Shown: one piece after another, positions 23,385-31,444 of the stretch | Layout: each line of letters starts with the position of its first letter | How positions within the stretch are numbered: position 1 is the stretch's first letter | From: Salisediminibacterium halotolerans | GTDB lineage: Bacteria > Bacillota > Bacilli > Bacillales > Salisediminibacteriaceae | Length of the DNA stretch: 64,000 nucleotides | Assembly: GCF_003814815.1 (NCBI RefSeq) | Contig: NZ_RKQQ01000002.1 | Location: 124,001 to 188,000 of the forward strand | Direction of reading: 5' to 3' | Position numbers and translations under genes: made by a program | Notes under the pieces: generated by a model | Told to the model about the DNA's origin: nothing | What the model saw: only the letters and a program-made list of their open reading frames with translations | Databases searched by the model: none

Positions 23385-24758
23385 ATGAAAAAATTATTAT
23401 CGGTCATTCTTCTTCTTGTGTTGGTGCCGTTCGGCTTTTCAGGTCATGTATTCGGTCAGGAAAACCTGGAAAATGAGCAGGACAGAATTGAAGAAGAGCG
23501 GGATGAAGTCCAGGAAGAGTTGTCAGAAGCGGAAGCGGAACTGATGGATTTAATCGCTGAACAAGAGGCATTAAATGATGACTTGGAAGGATTAGACGAG
23601 ATGATCGTTGTTAATGAAGAGCGTTTGGAAGACACGGAAGAAAAAATGTCTGACAATGAAGCAAAAATTGCTGAACTCGAGGAAGATATTGAACGGGTCG
23701 AAGCGGACATTGAAGAACGTTTTGATTTGTTAAAAGACCGTGCTAATACGTACCAGCAAAACGGAAGCGCATCAGAATCATATATTGAAGTCATTTTAGG
23801 TGCAGAAGATTTTGCTGATTTTATCAGCCGGGTATTAACAATTACCCAAATTGCCCAGGCAGATAATGAATTTATTGAACAGCTCGAAGCAAGTCAACAA
23901 GAGCTGGAAGAGCTGCAAAACGAAGAAGAAGCAACACTTGCTGAACTTGAAGATCAGCGCGCCGAACTGCAAGAAGTTAATGATCAGCTTGATCAGCAGC
24001 GTGAAGCAACGGCAGCTTTAAAAGAAGAGGCGGAAGAAAATGAGGCGTCTCAGCAATCATTGATCGAAGACCTTGTCGATGAAGAAGGCGACTTGGCTTC
24101 ACAAGAATCTGAAATTCGCGATAAAATTGCAGCAGAAATCGAACGCCAAGAAGCAGCTGAACGCGAAGCAGCCGAACAAGCCCGTGCTGAAGCGGAGGAA
24201 GAAGCTGCAGCTGAAGCAGCAGCGGAAGAAGAGGCGCAGGCAGAAGCCAATCAAGCGTCATCAAACAACAGCTCAAACGAAAGCAGCCAATCAAATTCAA
24301 ATGATCAAAATCAATCAAGCAGCTCGAATTCCAATAGCTCAAGCTCAAATAACTCAAGCTCAAACAGCTCAAGTTCCAACAACAGTTCAAACGCTGGAAG
24401 CAGCTCGAATGACAGTAATAATACGCCGAGCCGCGGCGGAAGCAGCTCTTCTGAGAATAGCGGCGGCGGTGAATGGAAAACCTTCTCGGCAACAGCTTAT
24501 ACAGCGAACTGCACAGGATGCAGCGGGGTGACAAGCACCGGGGTGGATCTTAACAGCAACCCGAATGCGAACGTCATCGCAGTTGACCCGAGTGTTATTC
24601 CGATGGGTTCGACCGTTGAAGTGCGAGGTCACGGCACGTTTACAGCGGCAGATACCGGCGGAGCGATCAAAGGGCGAAAAATTGACATTTTCATGCCGAG
24701 CCAATCTGACGCTCTGTCATTTGGCCGCCGGTCAGTAGAGATTCGCGTCCTTGATTAA
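23385..24758 (+). CDS. secreted coiled-coil protein with C-terminal 3D domain (YocH/PcsB-like)
   Basis: A 457-residue exported cell-wall protein. After a signal peptide (cleavage near VFG-QE) comes a PcsB/CwlO-like coiled coil of about residues 25-290, very rich in Glu and Gln. A low-complexity Ser/Asn linker of about 70 residues follows, then a 3D domain (from about residue 365) with AVDPSVIPMGS, AADTGG and KIDIFM holding the three conserved aspartates. 3D domains are found in lytic transglycosylase-like enzymes such as YocH and in resuscitation factors. Role inferred: peptidoglycan cleavage at growth or division sites. The 238-base upstream region has one WalR-like half site (TGTTAC) but no full pair. 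Confidence 0.88.
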   Translation: MKKLLSVILLLVLVPFGFSGHVFGQENLENEQDRIEEERDEVQEELSEAEAELMDLIAEQEALNDDLEGLDEMIVVNEERLEDTEEKMSDNEAKIAELEEDIERVEADIEERFDLLKDRANTYQQNGSASESYIEVILGAEDFADFISRVLTITQIAQADNEFIEQLEASQQELEELQNEEEATLAELEDQRAELQEVNDQLDQQREATAALKEEAEENEASQQSLIEDLVDEEGDLASQESEIRDKIAAEIERQEAAEREAAEQARAEAEEEAAAEAAAEEEAQAEANQASSNNSSNESSQSNSNDQNQSSSSNSNSSSSNNSSSNSSSSNNSSNAGSSSNDSNNTPSRGGSSSSENSGGGEWKTFSATAYTANCTGCSGVTSTGVDLNSNPNANVIAVDPSVIPMGSTVEVRGHGTFTAADTGGAIKGRKIDIFMPSQSDALSFGRRSVEIRVLD

Positions 24759-24775
24759 AATTGAACAGGGAAAAG

Positions 24776-24806
24776 AGCCCGTCGCCAGCTTGGCGACGGG
24801 CTTGTT
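24776..24806. terminator. terminator between convergent 3D-domain and yhaM genes
   Basis: Perfect 10-bp stem GCCCGTCGCC/GGCGACGGGC with loop AGCTT. Confidence 0.85.
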
Positions 24807-24840
24807 CTGTCGTTAGGCAGCATTGCTCCGCCGGTTCGGA

Positions 24841-25815
24841 TTATTTTGAGTAAGGCTTATACAGTTTCCCGAGCGGAAAAACGTTCGTGAAGGCGCCCTC
24901 TTCAGCTTCAGCTAATCCGCGGTCGATCATATTGACACGCGAATCGATCATATCAATTAAATGAATGATATGCGCTTCGAGTGATTTCGGCTCGACAGGC
25001 GATCCCCATTCGGTTTTGCCGTGATGGCTTAAAATACAGTGCTGTAAATGATAAACGGCTTCTTGTTCTAACGCTGTCAGTTTTTCCTCGCGCTCACGCA
25101 GTATCCGTTCTTTTTCTCGGTCAACGAGCATAGACGACATGGAAATGTGCCCGATAAATTCGCCGGGCATACTGTATTGCGGGGCAATCGCATCTGTATA
25201 TTCAAGAACTTTCGCTGCATCGTGCAGCACGATCCCTCCGATAATAAAATCCGGATTTATCGTTGGATATCGCGTGCAAATGTCTTTACCGAGGCGAATC
25301 ATGCAGACGGTATGGTAAAGGAGCCCGCCGATAAACGAATGGTGGTTTTTAACGGCAGCCGGGTATTGGGAGAAAGGTTTTTTATACCGTTCGTAAATCG
25401 ACGAAACGATTTCTTTTACAAGCGGGTCGACAATTTCCTCAAGATACTCATTAAGTTCCTCCTGCATCGAACCAATCGGTTCGGGAGCGGTTTCAAGAAA
25501 GTCCCCCAATGTATATTCATGATCGTCCGCTTTTCGGAAAGCACGGGCGGTCATTTGCAGCTGATCGCGGAACTTTGACGTGTCACCTTCTATGAAAATG
25601 ACGCTTCCTTCTTGCAAAATCTCTTTTACTTCCTCTTCGCGCCCTTCAATTTGATCACTCCATATTTTAACCGGGATTTCCTTTTTTCCCTTTGCAAAAC
25701 TGACATTGTAGAAAGGATCGCCTTTTTTCGTCTGGCCCAATTGTGCGCTCCGAATTAAACCGAGTCCTTGAAAGGATTGGTTTTCCTCTGTCAGTTCAAG
25801 TAAATCATCAATCAT
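24841..25815 (-). CDS. yhaM: 3'-5' exoribonuclease YhaM
   Basis: A 324-residue enzyme that trims RNA (and DNA in vitro) from the 3' end in the cytosol. An N-terminal OB-fold (about residues 15-95, IPVKIWSDQ, GDTSKFRDQLQM) binds the nucleic acid. The C-terminal HD domain has the metal motif HHSFIGGLLYHTV near residue 160, HD in VLHDAAKVLEY, and HHGKTEWGSP. Length and motif order match Bacillus YhaM. The ATG follows AAAGGAGATAAT. Confidence 0.95.
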   Translation of the reverse strand: MIDDLLELTEENQSFQGLGLIRSAQLGQTKKGDPFYNVSFAKGKKEIPVKIWSDQIEGREEEVKEILQEGSVIFIEGDTSKFRDQLQMTARAFRKADDHEYTLGDFLETAPEPIGSMQEELNEYLEEIVDPLVKEIVSSIYERYKKPFSQYPAAVKNHHSFIGGLLYHTVCMIRLGKDICTRYPTINPDFIIGGIVLHDAAKVLEYTDAIAPQYSMPGEFIGHISMSSMLVDREKERILREREEKLTALEQEAVYHLQHCILSHHGKTEWGSPVEPKSLEAHIIHLIDMIDSRVNMIDRGLAEAEEGAFTNVFPLGKLYKPYSK

Positions 25816-25942
25816 TTTATTATCTCCTTTGCTGAGGCAATGAATATCCTTATTTTAGCACGGACGGATGTTTAAACTGAATGAAAGCGTGGTAAAAAAT
25901 TAATGAACTAAGGCATCATCATTATTGAAGGAGGGTTGTTTT

Positions 25943-26404
25943 ATGGCTAATTTATTTCCTAGAAAACGCAGAGAGGAAAGTCCGCTGTTCACGCCAAGTT
26001 CAATGTTCCCGCAAATTTTTGATGATTACAGTTTAAGTGATTTCTTTAACAAGGATTTAATGAATAAGACAGGGATGCCGCAAGTCGATATTGAGGATAA
26101 GGGCGATCATTATGAATTGACAGCCGATCTGCCGGGATTTAACAAAGATCAAGTTGTCGTCGAATTCGACAGCGGTTATCTTACGATCAAAGGTGAACAA
26201 GAACACAGTGAAGAGACGAAAGATGAAGAGAAACATTATATTCGCAAAGAGCGCTCGTACGGATCGTTTCAGCGCAGCTTCTACGTCGGTGATATTAATG
26301 AAGAAGAGATTAAGGGAAAATTCAAAGACGGTGTGCTGTTTGTATCAGTGCCTAAATCGGATGAAGAAGAGAAAAAGCGCGGCAAGCGTATCGAACTTGA
26401 ATAA
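25943..26404 (+). CDS. Hsp20/alpha-crystallin small heat-shock protein 1
   Basis: A 153-residue holdase chaperone. The alpha-crystallin domain runs from about residue 45 (MPQVDIEDKGDHYELTADLPGF) to 140 with the GVLFVSVPK end motif, and the C-terminal tail has IELE in place of the I-x-I anchor. ATG 25943 follows GAAGGAGGG. No CIRCE or CtsR box was seen in the short upstream region. A divergent second member follows after a terminator. Confidence 0.92.
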   Translation: MANLFPRKRREESPLFTPSSMFPQIFDDYSLSDFFNKDLMNKTGMPQVDIEDKGDHYELTADLPGFNKDQVVVEFDSGYLTIKGEQEHSEETKDEEKHYIRKERSYGSFQRSFYVGDINEEEIKGKFKDGVLFVSVPKSDEEEKKRGKRIELE

Positions 26405-26416
26405 TCGAAGAGCAGG

Positions 26417-26445
26417 AGCCTCCCGAAAAAACGGGAGGCTTTTTT
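26417..26445 (+). terminator. intrinsic terminator after hsp20-1
   Basis: Stem AGCCTCCCG/CGGGAGGCT, loop AAAAAA, then TTTTT. Confidence 0.9.
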
Positions 26446-26516
26446 ATGTCTGTACGTTTATCCGAGCGGTGTCAGCGGGTACATGACTACTGAAAGACAG
26501 GCTTGGAGGTGCCGGA

Positions 26517-26975
26517 ATGGCAGGGTTATTCCCAAATAAGGACGATAAGAAAAAATCCCTTTTAACAGATATTATCGAAGACAATGATGGCCGTGAAAAC
26601 TTGTTTGAGTTCGAACTCGCTTATAATACCCAATTGGCGCGCACGAATATCCGCGAAAAAGAAGACCGTTACGAAATTTCAACAGACACTCCCGGTTTTC
26701 GTCTTGACCAGCTTAAAGTCATGTACGATGCCGGTTACATTGCGATTCAAGGCGACGCAAAGGAAGAGACGGAAGCAGACGTGGATAAATTCACCCGCAA
26801 AGAGCGGCTCTTCGGTTCGTTCCAAAGGACTTTTTATGTCGGAGCGGTGGCGAGCAGTCAGATTTCAGCCGTTTACGAAGACGGACTGATCATTGTGACC
26901 GTTCCGTTTGCTGAAGGAGACGAACCGAACGATGCTGCTCGGCGGATTGATATAGATAGGAAAGAAAGAGCCTGA
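26517..26975 (+). CDS. Hsp20-like protein 2, divergent
   Basis: A 152-residue protein clearly related to the gene before it (both start MA-LFP and share RKER-x-GSFQRTFYVG). The crystallin domain (about 45-140) keeps YEISTDTPGF and GLIIVTVPF. The N-terminal arm is more charged, and the C-terminal tail lacks a clear I-x-I anchor, so its oligomer may differ or it may assemble with copy 1. The ATG follows TTGGAGGTGC. It has its own terminator, so expression is at least partly independent. Confidence 0.85.
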   Translation: MAGLFPNKDDKKKSLLTDIIEDNDGRENLFEFELAYNTQLARTNIREKEDRYEISTDTPGFRLDQLKVMYDAGYIAIQGDAKEETEADVDKFTRKERLFGSFQRTFYVGAVASSQISAVYEDGLIIVTVPFAEGDEPNDAARRIDIDRKERA

Positions 26976-26996
26976 CATCGATCGGGCTCTTTCTTT
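26961..26996. terminator. bidirectional terminator between hsp20-2 and maa
   Basis: Stem AAAGAAAGAGCC/GGCTCTTTCTTT gives T-runs in both directions, overlapping the end of the hsp20-2 gene. Confidence 0.8.
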
Positions 26997-26999
26997 GTG

Positions 27000-27551
27000 T
27001 TATTCAATGTTTCGAAGCCATCTCGCCGGATTGCCGCCGACGACTGTGCGGGGCGGTACATCTTTTGTCACCACAGCGCCGGAAGCAATCACAGCCTCAT
27101 CGCCAATCGTGACGCCTGGATTTATCACAGCTTTTCCGCCGATCCAGACATTGTCGCCGATTGTCACCGGTTTGCCAAACTCTTGACCGCTGTTGCGGGT
27201 TTCGGCATCGAGCGGGTGAGAAGCTGCGTAAATGTGCACGCCCGGGGCCAAGAGACAATTGACTCCGAACGTTACCGGGCAAATATCTAAGATGACACAG
27301 TCAAAATTCGCGTAAAATCCTTCGCCGGCATGAATATTATATCCGTAATCGCAGCGAAACGGGGGCTCAATATAAATGTCCTCACCGGCGGAGCCAAAGA
27401 GTTCTAAAACTGCAGGTTTGTTTTCTTCCCCGTGTAAAGAATCGTTAATTTTTCGAGTAATTGTCCGCGCATGACGGCGGTCGTTAACTAACTCTTCATC
27501 ACCTGCCAGGTAAAATTCTCCGGCGATCATCTTCTCTTTTTCACTAGCCAT
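27000..27551 (-). CDS. maa: maltose/galactoside O-acetyltransferase-like hexapeptide enzyme
   Basis: A 183-residue left-handed beta-helix acyltransferase, probably trimeric and cytosolic, which moves acetyl from acetyl-CoA to a sugar hydroxyl. The N-terminal Mac domain reads [20 protein letters not shown]. Hexapeptide repeats run from about residue 65; catalytic His lies in AASHPLD, followed by the standard [19 protein letters not shown] and VVGGNPAR. The start at 27551 follows GGAGGTAAACTT; an upstream in-frame ATG at 27611 is not supported. Maltose acetyltransferase and nodulation-type NodL enzymes share this architecture, so the substrate is not certain. Confidence 0.9.
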   Translation of the reverse strand: MASEKEKMIAGEFYLAGDEELVNDRRHARTITRKINDSLHGEENKPAVLELFGSAGEDIYIEPPFRCDYGYNIHAGEGFYANFDCVILDICPVTFGVNCLLAPGVHIYAASHPLDAETRNSGQEFGKPVTIGDNVWIGGKAVINPGVTIGDEAVIASGAVVTKDVPPRTVVGGNPARWLRNIE

Positions 27552-27668
27552 AAGTTTACCTCCAATATTTTTCTTTCCCTCCATTGTACCTGACTTACTT
27601 GTATTTTCCACAAGTAATTATCCATATGCTACACTGATAGGGATACTTAACCGTTTGGAGCTGATCGG

Positions 27669-28832
27669 ATGCTGACACTGATTGAACAAGCCGAGGTTTA
27701 TGCCCCGGCACCGCTAGGGGTTCAAGATGTCTTGATCGCCAATGACAAAATTCTAGCGCTGGGCGATATTTCTTTGCCGGACTCGGTCGACATAAATGTC
27801 ATTGACGGGCGGAATAACATGCTTATTCCTGGACTGATCGATGGACATGTGCACATCACCGGCGGAGGAGGAGAAGGGGGTTATCACACCCGAACACCCG
27901 AACTGGAACTTAGCAGAGCGGTGTCGGCCGGGGTGACAACAGTAGTCGGAGTGCTTGGCACAGATGGCACATCGCGGACACTCCCGGATTTGATTGCGAA
28001 AGCGCATGCGCTTGAAAATGAAGGGATCAGTTGTTACGCGCTTGTCGGAAACTACCATATACCCGTTAACACAGTTACAGGCAAAATCGAAGATGACCTC
28101 ATGCTTATCGACCGTTTGATCGGCGTCGGCGAAATTGCCATCAGTGATCACCGCTCTTCACAGCCGACAAGAAATGAACTGGCGAAACTCGCTTCATCCG
28201 CGCGCATCGGCGGGATGCTGTCCGGAAAATCCGGTATCGTTACGGTCCATGTCGGAGCCGGTGAAGGAAAATTAAGCCCGCTTACTGATCTGGTTGAACA
28301 TACGGATTTACCGATAAACATGTTTTGTCCGACGCATCTGAATCGTTCGAACGAATTGTTCCTCGATGCGTTGAATTTTGCTGATCAAGGCGGATTCCTT
28401 GATTTTACAACGAGTACTATTCCGCAAACAAAAGAAGATCAAGTATTGAAAGCAAGCACAGCTGTCCGGCGAGCTCTTGACTACGGTGTCAGTTCAGCAC
28501 AAATAACGATGACCTCAGACGGTCAAGGAAGCCTGCCGAAATTCAATGAGGACGGTTCGTTTACCGGACTCGGAATTGGCCGGATCGGTTCATTGTATGA
28601 AGCGTTTGTCGATTGTATGCTTACAGAGAAAATCTCGGTGGAATCAGCACTTCGCACCGTGACAAAAACACCGGCAGAACTGTTGAAACTTCCGCAAAAA
28701 GGCGAGATTGCTGCGGGAAAAGATGCTGATCTCGTTTTAACAAATAAAGATTGGCAAATCGATACTGTTTTTTCACGCGGAAAACTAATGATGCGCGAAG
28801 GAACTGCTGTTGTTAAGGGAACTTTTGAATAA
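27669..28832 (+). CDS. iadA: isoaspartyl dipeptidase, copy 2
   Basis: A 387-residue paralogue of the iadA at 942-2111, with the same residues at the same positions: H60, H62, E69, Y129, R162 and, again, E155 (GVGEIAIS) where the bridging lysine of E. coli IadA is expected. Further metal ligands lie in VHVGAG, CPTHLNR and TSDGQGS. The ATG follows TTGGAGC. Unlike copy 1 it has no transporter partner; it stands alone between the acetyltransferase and a repeat element. Duplicate copies may differ in regulation or in beta-peptide preference. Confidence 0.92.
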   Translation: MLTLIEQAEVYAPAPLGVQDVLIANDKILALGDISLPDSVDINVIDGRNNMLIPGLIDGHVHITGGGGEGGYHTRTPELELSRAVSAGVTTVVGVLGTDGTSRTLPDLIAKAHALENEGISCYALVGNYHIPVNTVTGKIEDDLMLIDRLIGVGEIAISDHRSSQPTRNELAKLASSARIGGMLSGKSGIVTVHVGAGEGKLSPLTDLVEHTDLPINMFCPTHLNRSNELFLDALNFADQGGFLDFTTSTIPQTKEDQVLKASTAVRRALDYGVSSAQITMTSDGQGSLPKFNEDGSFTGLGIGRIGSLYEAFVDCMLTEKISVESALRTVTKTPAELLKLPQKGEIAAGKDADLVLTNKDWQIDTVFSRGKLMMREGTAVVKGTFE

Positions 28833-28845
28833 CAGAAAGGCTTGC

Positions 28846-28865
28846 CGCATGAATGATTTCATGCG
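28846..28865 (+). terminator. hairpin after iadA copy 2
   Basis: Perfect 8-bp stem CGCATGAA/TTCATGCG, loop TGAT, but followed by ATCAGGCTTT and not by a clean T-run. A 12-base direct repeat TTGCCGCATGAA at 28842 recurs at 29233 on the other side of the repeat element. Confidence 0.5.
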
Positions 28866-29232
28866 ATCAGGCTTTAGACAAACTATATTTTTATGTCAGC
28901 CATGAATCCACTATCCTCCGCTTGCCCCGGGCAAGGACTCAGCTAGTATTCGGCGGCCTCATACCGCCGAATCCAGATCTTCGTCGCTTGCTTTCCCGGA
29001 GGCGTCGGAGGAGTGGATGCATGGCTTCCTTGATTATGAATACGCTCGATTCAAAGAAGGAGGATGACCCAGCATCCCGGCTTAATCCTGCGGGATAGCG
29101 AGACAGGCGAGACCCTGCAGGGCATCAGCCCGAAGCGGCTCGGCGCTCGCCCGCGGAAAGAAGCCGGACGATGCGTAGTCATCCGTTCCTTTTAATATGA
29201 CATCGATCGATGTCATGACTTTGTCTACACCA
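28866..29232. repeat. Bacillaceae palindromic repeat element, about 370 bp, non-coding
   Basis: No gene is visible here. The first half is one large inverted repeat: AGCCATGaATCCACTatCCTCCG (28898-28920) pairs with 29006-29026, enclosing hairpins CTTGCCCCGGGCAAG (28921-28935) and TTCGGCGG/CCGCCGAA (28949-28971). The second half has CCCTGCAGGG, CGGCTCGGCGCTCGCCCGCGG and a palindrome at 29197-29216. The phrase around CTCGCCCGCGGAAAG is, from memory, part of a repeat found in many Bacillaceae genomes. Function unknown; MITE-like, structured RNA or REP-like are all possible. Confidence 0.65.
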
Positions 29233-29235
29233 TTG

Positions 29236-29263
29236 CCGCATGAAACTTATCATGCGGTTTTTG
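29236..29263 (+). terminator. intrinsic terminator beyond the repeat
   Basis: Stem CCGCATGA/TCATGCGG followed by TTTTTG. It is probably the original terminator of iadA copy 2, now separated from it by the repeat. Confidence 0.7.
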
Positions 29264-29336
29264 TCATATATAGTTTACATTATGCAACATATATATTACA
29301 ATAAAGGCAAATAACTTAAATGGTGGAGGGATGTCC

Positions 29337-29552
29337 GTGCCGCCAAATAAAAAAATGAAGGCAGCCAGAACGGAAATAGGACTGACCCAAGCTGAGTTGG
29401 CGCACATTGTTGACGTAACGAGGCAGACGATTGGTTTGATTGAATCAGGGAAATACAATCCCAGCTTAAATTTATGTATTGCTATTTGCCGCGCGCTCGG
29501 CAAAACACTTGATGAGTTGTTTTGGCCGGATAATGCCATTTATGAGGAGTGA
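29337..29552 (+). CDS. small HTH (Xre/YozG-like) transcriptional regulator
   Basis: A 71-residue single-domain DNA-binding protein: MKAARTEIGLTQAELA then VTRQTIGLIESGKYNPSLNL is a standard Cro/CI helix-turn-helix, ending with LGKTLDELFWPD as in YozG/YgzD-type regulators. GTG 29337 is chosen because GGTGGAGGG stands 6 bases upstream; the ATG at 29331 would touch the ribosome site. It is 4 bases from the next gene, a membrane protein, a pairing common for these regulators, which often control the neighbouring membrane gene. Confidence 0.85.
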   Translation: MPPNKKMKAARTEIGLTQAELAHIVDVTRQTIGLIESGKYNPSLNLCIAICRALGKTLDELFWPDNAIYEE

Positions 29553-29556
29553 GCAC

Positions 29557-30009
29557 ATGAGTTTTTTAAAAAAGCTGTTTAAAAATGATTTGGACGAACG
29601 TTTAAAAGCTGATTTAAGAAAAGTCCAGTCCGAAGGGTTCAATTTGATGTTTTTCGGTCTGTTGGCGATATTATTCGTCAGGATTGTTATTCAAGGGCAT
29701 GCCGGTGCTGCGTATCAGGAATTTTTCTTATTATTTATTCTCGCAGCCTTTTATGTCGTTGTGCGAATGATATCAAAAGGAATTGTTGATAAAGCGGATG
29801 AGGACAGAGGAGCAAGAAGGAAGAAAAACCTGTTTGTTGCCGTTTTCTCCGCCGGGCTGTTCATCCTTTTTCAATGGCTGTCCGGCGGGATTGAGTCCTT
29901 TTTGCATTTAGCGGTTCAACTGTTAAGTTTCTTATTTTTCTTTTATCTGATTCTGACTCTGATGCAACATTTTTCCCTTCGGCAAGCGAATAAACAAATC
30001 GAAGAGTAG
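29557..30009 (+). CDS. four-helix membrane protein paired with the HTH regulator
   Basis: A 150-residue protein starting at ATG 29557, with GAGGAG overlapping the end of the regulator gene. A basic amphipathic N-terminus (MSFLKKLFKNDLDERLKADL) is followed by two helices, a charged loop (ISKGIVDKADEDRGARRKKN) and two more helices; the tail is polar. It resembles DUF6773-like proteins that are often encoded after YozG-type regulators. Its function is unknown. Confidence 0.75.
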   Translation: MSFLKKLFKNDLDERLKADLRKVQSEGFNLMFFGLLAILFVRIVIQGHAGAAYQEFFLLFILAAFYVVVRMISKGIVDKADEDRGARRKKNLFVAVFSAGLFILFQWLSGGIESFLHLAVQLLSFLFFFYLILTLMQHFSLRQANKQIEE

Positions 30010-30019
30010 TTCCTTTGAC

Positions 30020-30047
30020 GATGTCCTTTTACAGGGCATCTTTTTTT
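30020..30047 (+). terminator. terminator of the HTH/membrane pair
   Basis: Stem GATGTCC/GGGCATC with one G-T pair, loop TTTTACA, then TTTTTTT. Confidence 0.8.
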
Positions 30048-30074
30048 GTGACAATCACGTGTCAGCAGTGCTTC

Positions 30075-30117
30075 GGTGATGTGTGTCACTGTCTCAATCA
30101 TTTATTCTCGTTACACT
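30075..30117 (+). promoter_or_regulatory. FNR-type promoter of the DUF438/RIC operon
   Basis: GGTGA-TGTGTG-TCACT (30075-30090) matches the FNR consensus TGTGA-N6-TCACA at 8 of 10 positions. A -10-like TACACT lies at 30112-30117, so the site would be centred near -41.5, the class II activator position. This suggests induction when oxygen is low or nitrogen oxides are present. Confidence 0.6.
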
Positions 30118-30163
30118 CTAAACAAGAAACGTCAGCAACGACAAGATAAAGGGGCTGGAGCTT

Positions 30164-31402
30164 ATGAGTGAGGTTCTGAACAATCGTGAAACAAAGACGG
30201 TAGAGCGTTCGGAACGGCAAGAAAAATTAAAGCAAATTATAAAAGAACTCCATAGCGGGAGAACGGTTGAAGAGGTGCGCAGTCAGTTTGAAGAGGCTGT
30301 AGGCGAAATCAGCGTCAGAGAAATTTCCCAAATGGAACAATCATTGATGGAAGAAGAAAATATACCTGTCGAAGATGTGCAGCGTCTATGCAGTGTGCAT
30401 ACGGAAGTGTTTAAAGGGGCAATTGAAGATATTCACGGAACAAAGGATGCTTTCAGCGAGGTGAATCACCCGCTTGAAACATTCAGACGGGAGAACCAGG
30501 AAATTGAGCAGTTTGTTCAAGTTCATGTCAGCCTGCACTTGGACCGGTTTGCAAAGAACCCGTCTGTTGAAAGCGCGGAAACACTTCTAGCCGATTTAAA
30601 AAAGCTGTTAAGTTTAGATGCCCATTACAGCCGAAAAGAGAATTTGCTTTTTCCTTATTTAGAAACATACGGGATATACGGACCGACCCAAGTCATGTGG
30701 GGGGGCGATGATCAAATTCGTACAGATATAAAAGATGCGCTTGCTTTGATTAAAGGGCAAGATTGGGAAGTGAACGATGTTTTTGAAAGAGTCTCGCACG
30801 TGATCAAAGAGGTTACAGAAATGGTGTTTAAAGAAGAGAATATTTTGTTTCCGATGGCGTATGAGCATTTAACAGAAGATGAATGGCTGAAAGTTGAAAG
30901 GGAAGGCGATGTCATCGGCTACGCCTTTATCGAGTCTCCGTCAAGGTGGCAGCCGGAACGGGCCGATTTATCCGGCGGGGAGGAGTTTTTTCAAGACGGA
31001 ACGATTCAGCTTGAAACGGGAATTTTGCGCGTAGATCAGCTTGAACTGATGATGTCGCATCTGCCGGTCGATATTACGTATATCGATGAAAATGACATTG
31101 TCCGCTTTTTCTCCCTCGGCAAGGAACCGATTTTTCAGCGGACGAAATCAGTTATCGGCCGCGCTGTTCAGCATTGCCACCCTCCCAAGAGCGCGCATTT
31201 GGTGGAAGAACTGTTGGATGAACTGAAATCCGGCCGCAAAGATACGGAAGATTTTTGGATACCGTTTCAAGAAAAATATATTCACATTCGTTATTTTGCT
31301 GTACGGGATCATGCAGGTGTTTACAAAGGAACGCTGGAGATGAAGCAAAATATTCAGCCGATTCAAGAAATCACAGGAGAAAAGCGCTTAATGTCGCAAT
31401 AA
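30164..31402 (+). CDS. DUF438/hemerythrin/PAS protein
   Basis: A 412-residue cytosolic protein. N-terminal DUF438 (about residues 20-90: QEKLKQIIKELHSGRTVEEV and LCSVHTEVFKG) is followed by a hemerythrin-like HHE four-helix region (about 100-240) with H in CSVH, HVSLH, DAHYSRKENLLFPYLE and FKEENILFPMA, which may bind a di-iron centre. The last 130 residues form a PAS-like domain (VDITYIDENDIVRFFS ... GRAVQHCHPPKS). The next gene encodes the iron-sulfur repair protein RIC, and an FNR-like site lies upstream, so it is probably a sensor or effector of nitrosative or low-oxygen stress. The ATG follows AAGGGGCTGG. Confidence 0.88.
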   Translation: MSEVLNNRETKTVERSERQEKLKQIIKELHSGRTVEEVRSQFEEAVGEISVREISQMEQSLMEEENIPVEDVQRLCSVHTEVFKGAIEDIHGTKDAFSEVNHPLETFRRENQEIEQFVQVHVSLHLDRFAKNPSVESAETLLADLKKLLSLDAHYSRKENLLFPYLETYGIYGPTQVMWGGDDQIRTDIKDALALIKGQDWEVNDVFERVSHVIKEVTEMVFKEENILFPMAYEHLTEDEWLKVEREGDVIGYAFIESPSRWQPERADLSGGEEFFQDGTIQLETGILRVDQLELMMSHLPVDITYIDENDIVRFFSLGKEPIFQRTKSVIGRAVQHCHPPKSAHLVEELLDELKSGRKDTEDFWIPFQEKYIHIRYFAVRDHAGVYKGTLEMKQNIQPIQEITGEKRLMSQ

Positions 31403-31444
31403 CAAGCGCGTCAAATGTTTAAAAATATTGAGGAGGAATATCAT

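Noticed and set aside
23977-24534. Long minus-strand frames opposite the Ser/Asn-rich region
   Set aside because: Low-complexity coding DNA on the plus strand leaves open frames on the other strand; composition is Leu/Ser-rich noise without start signals.
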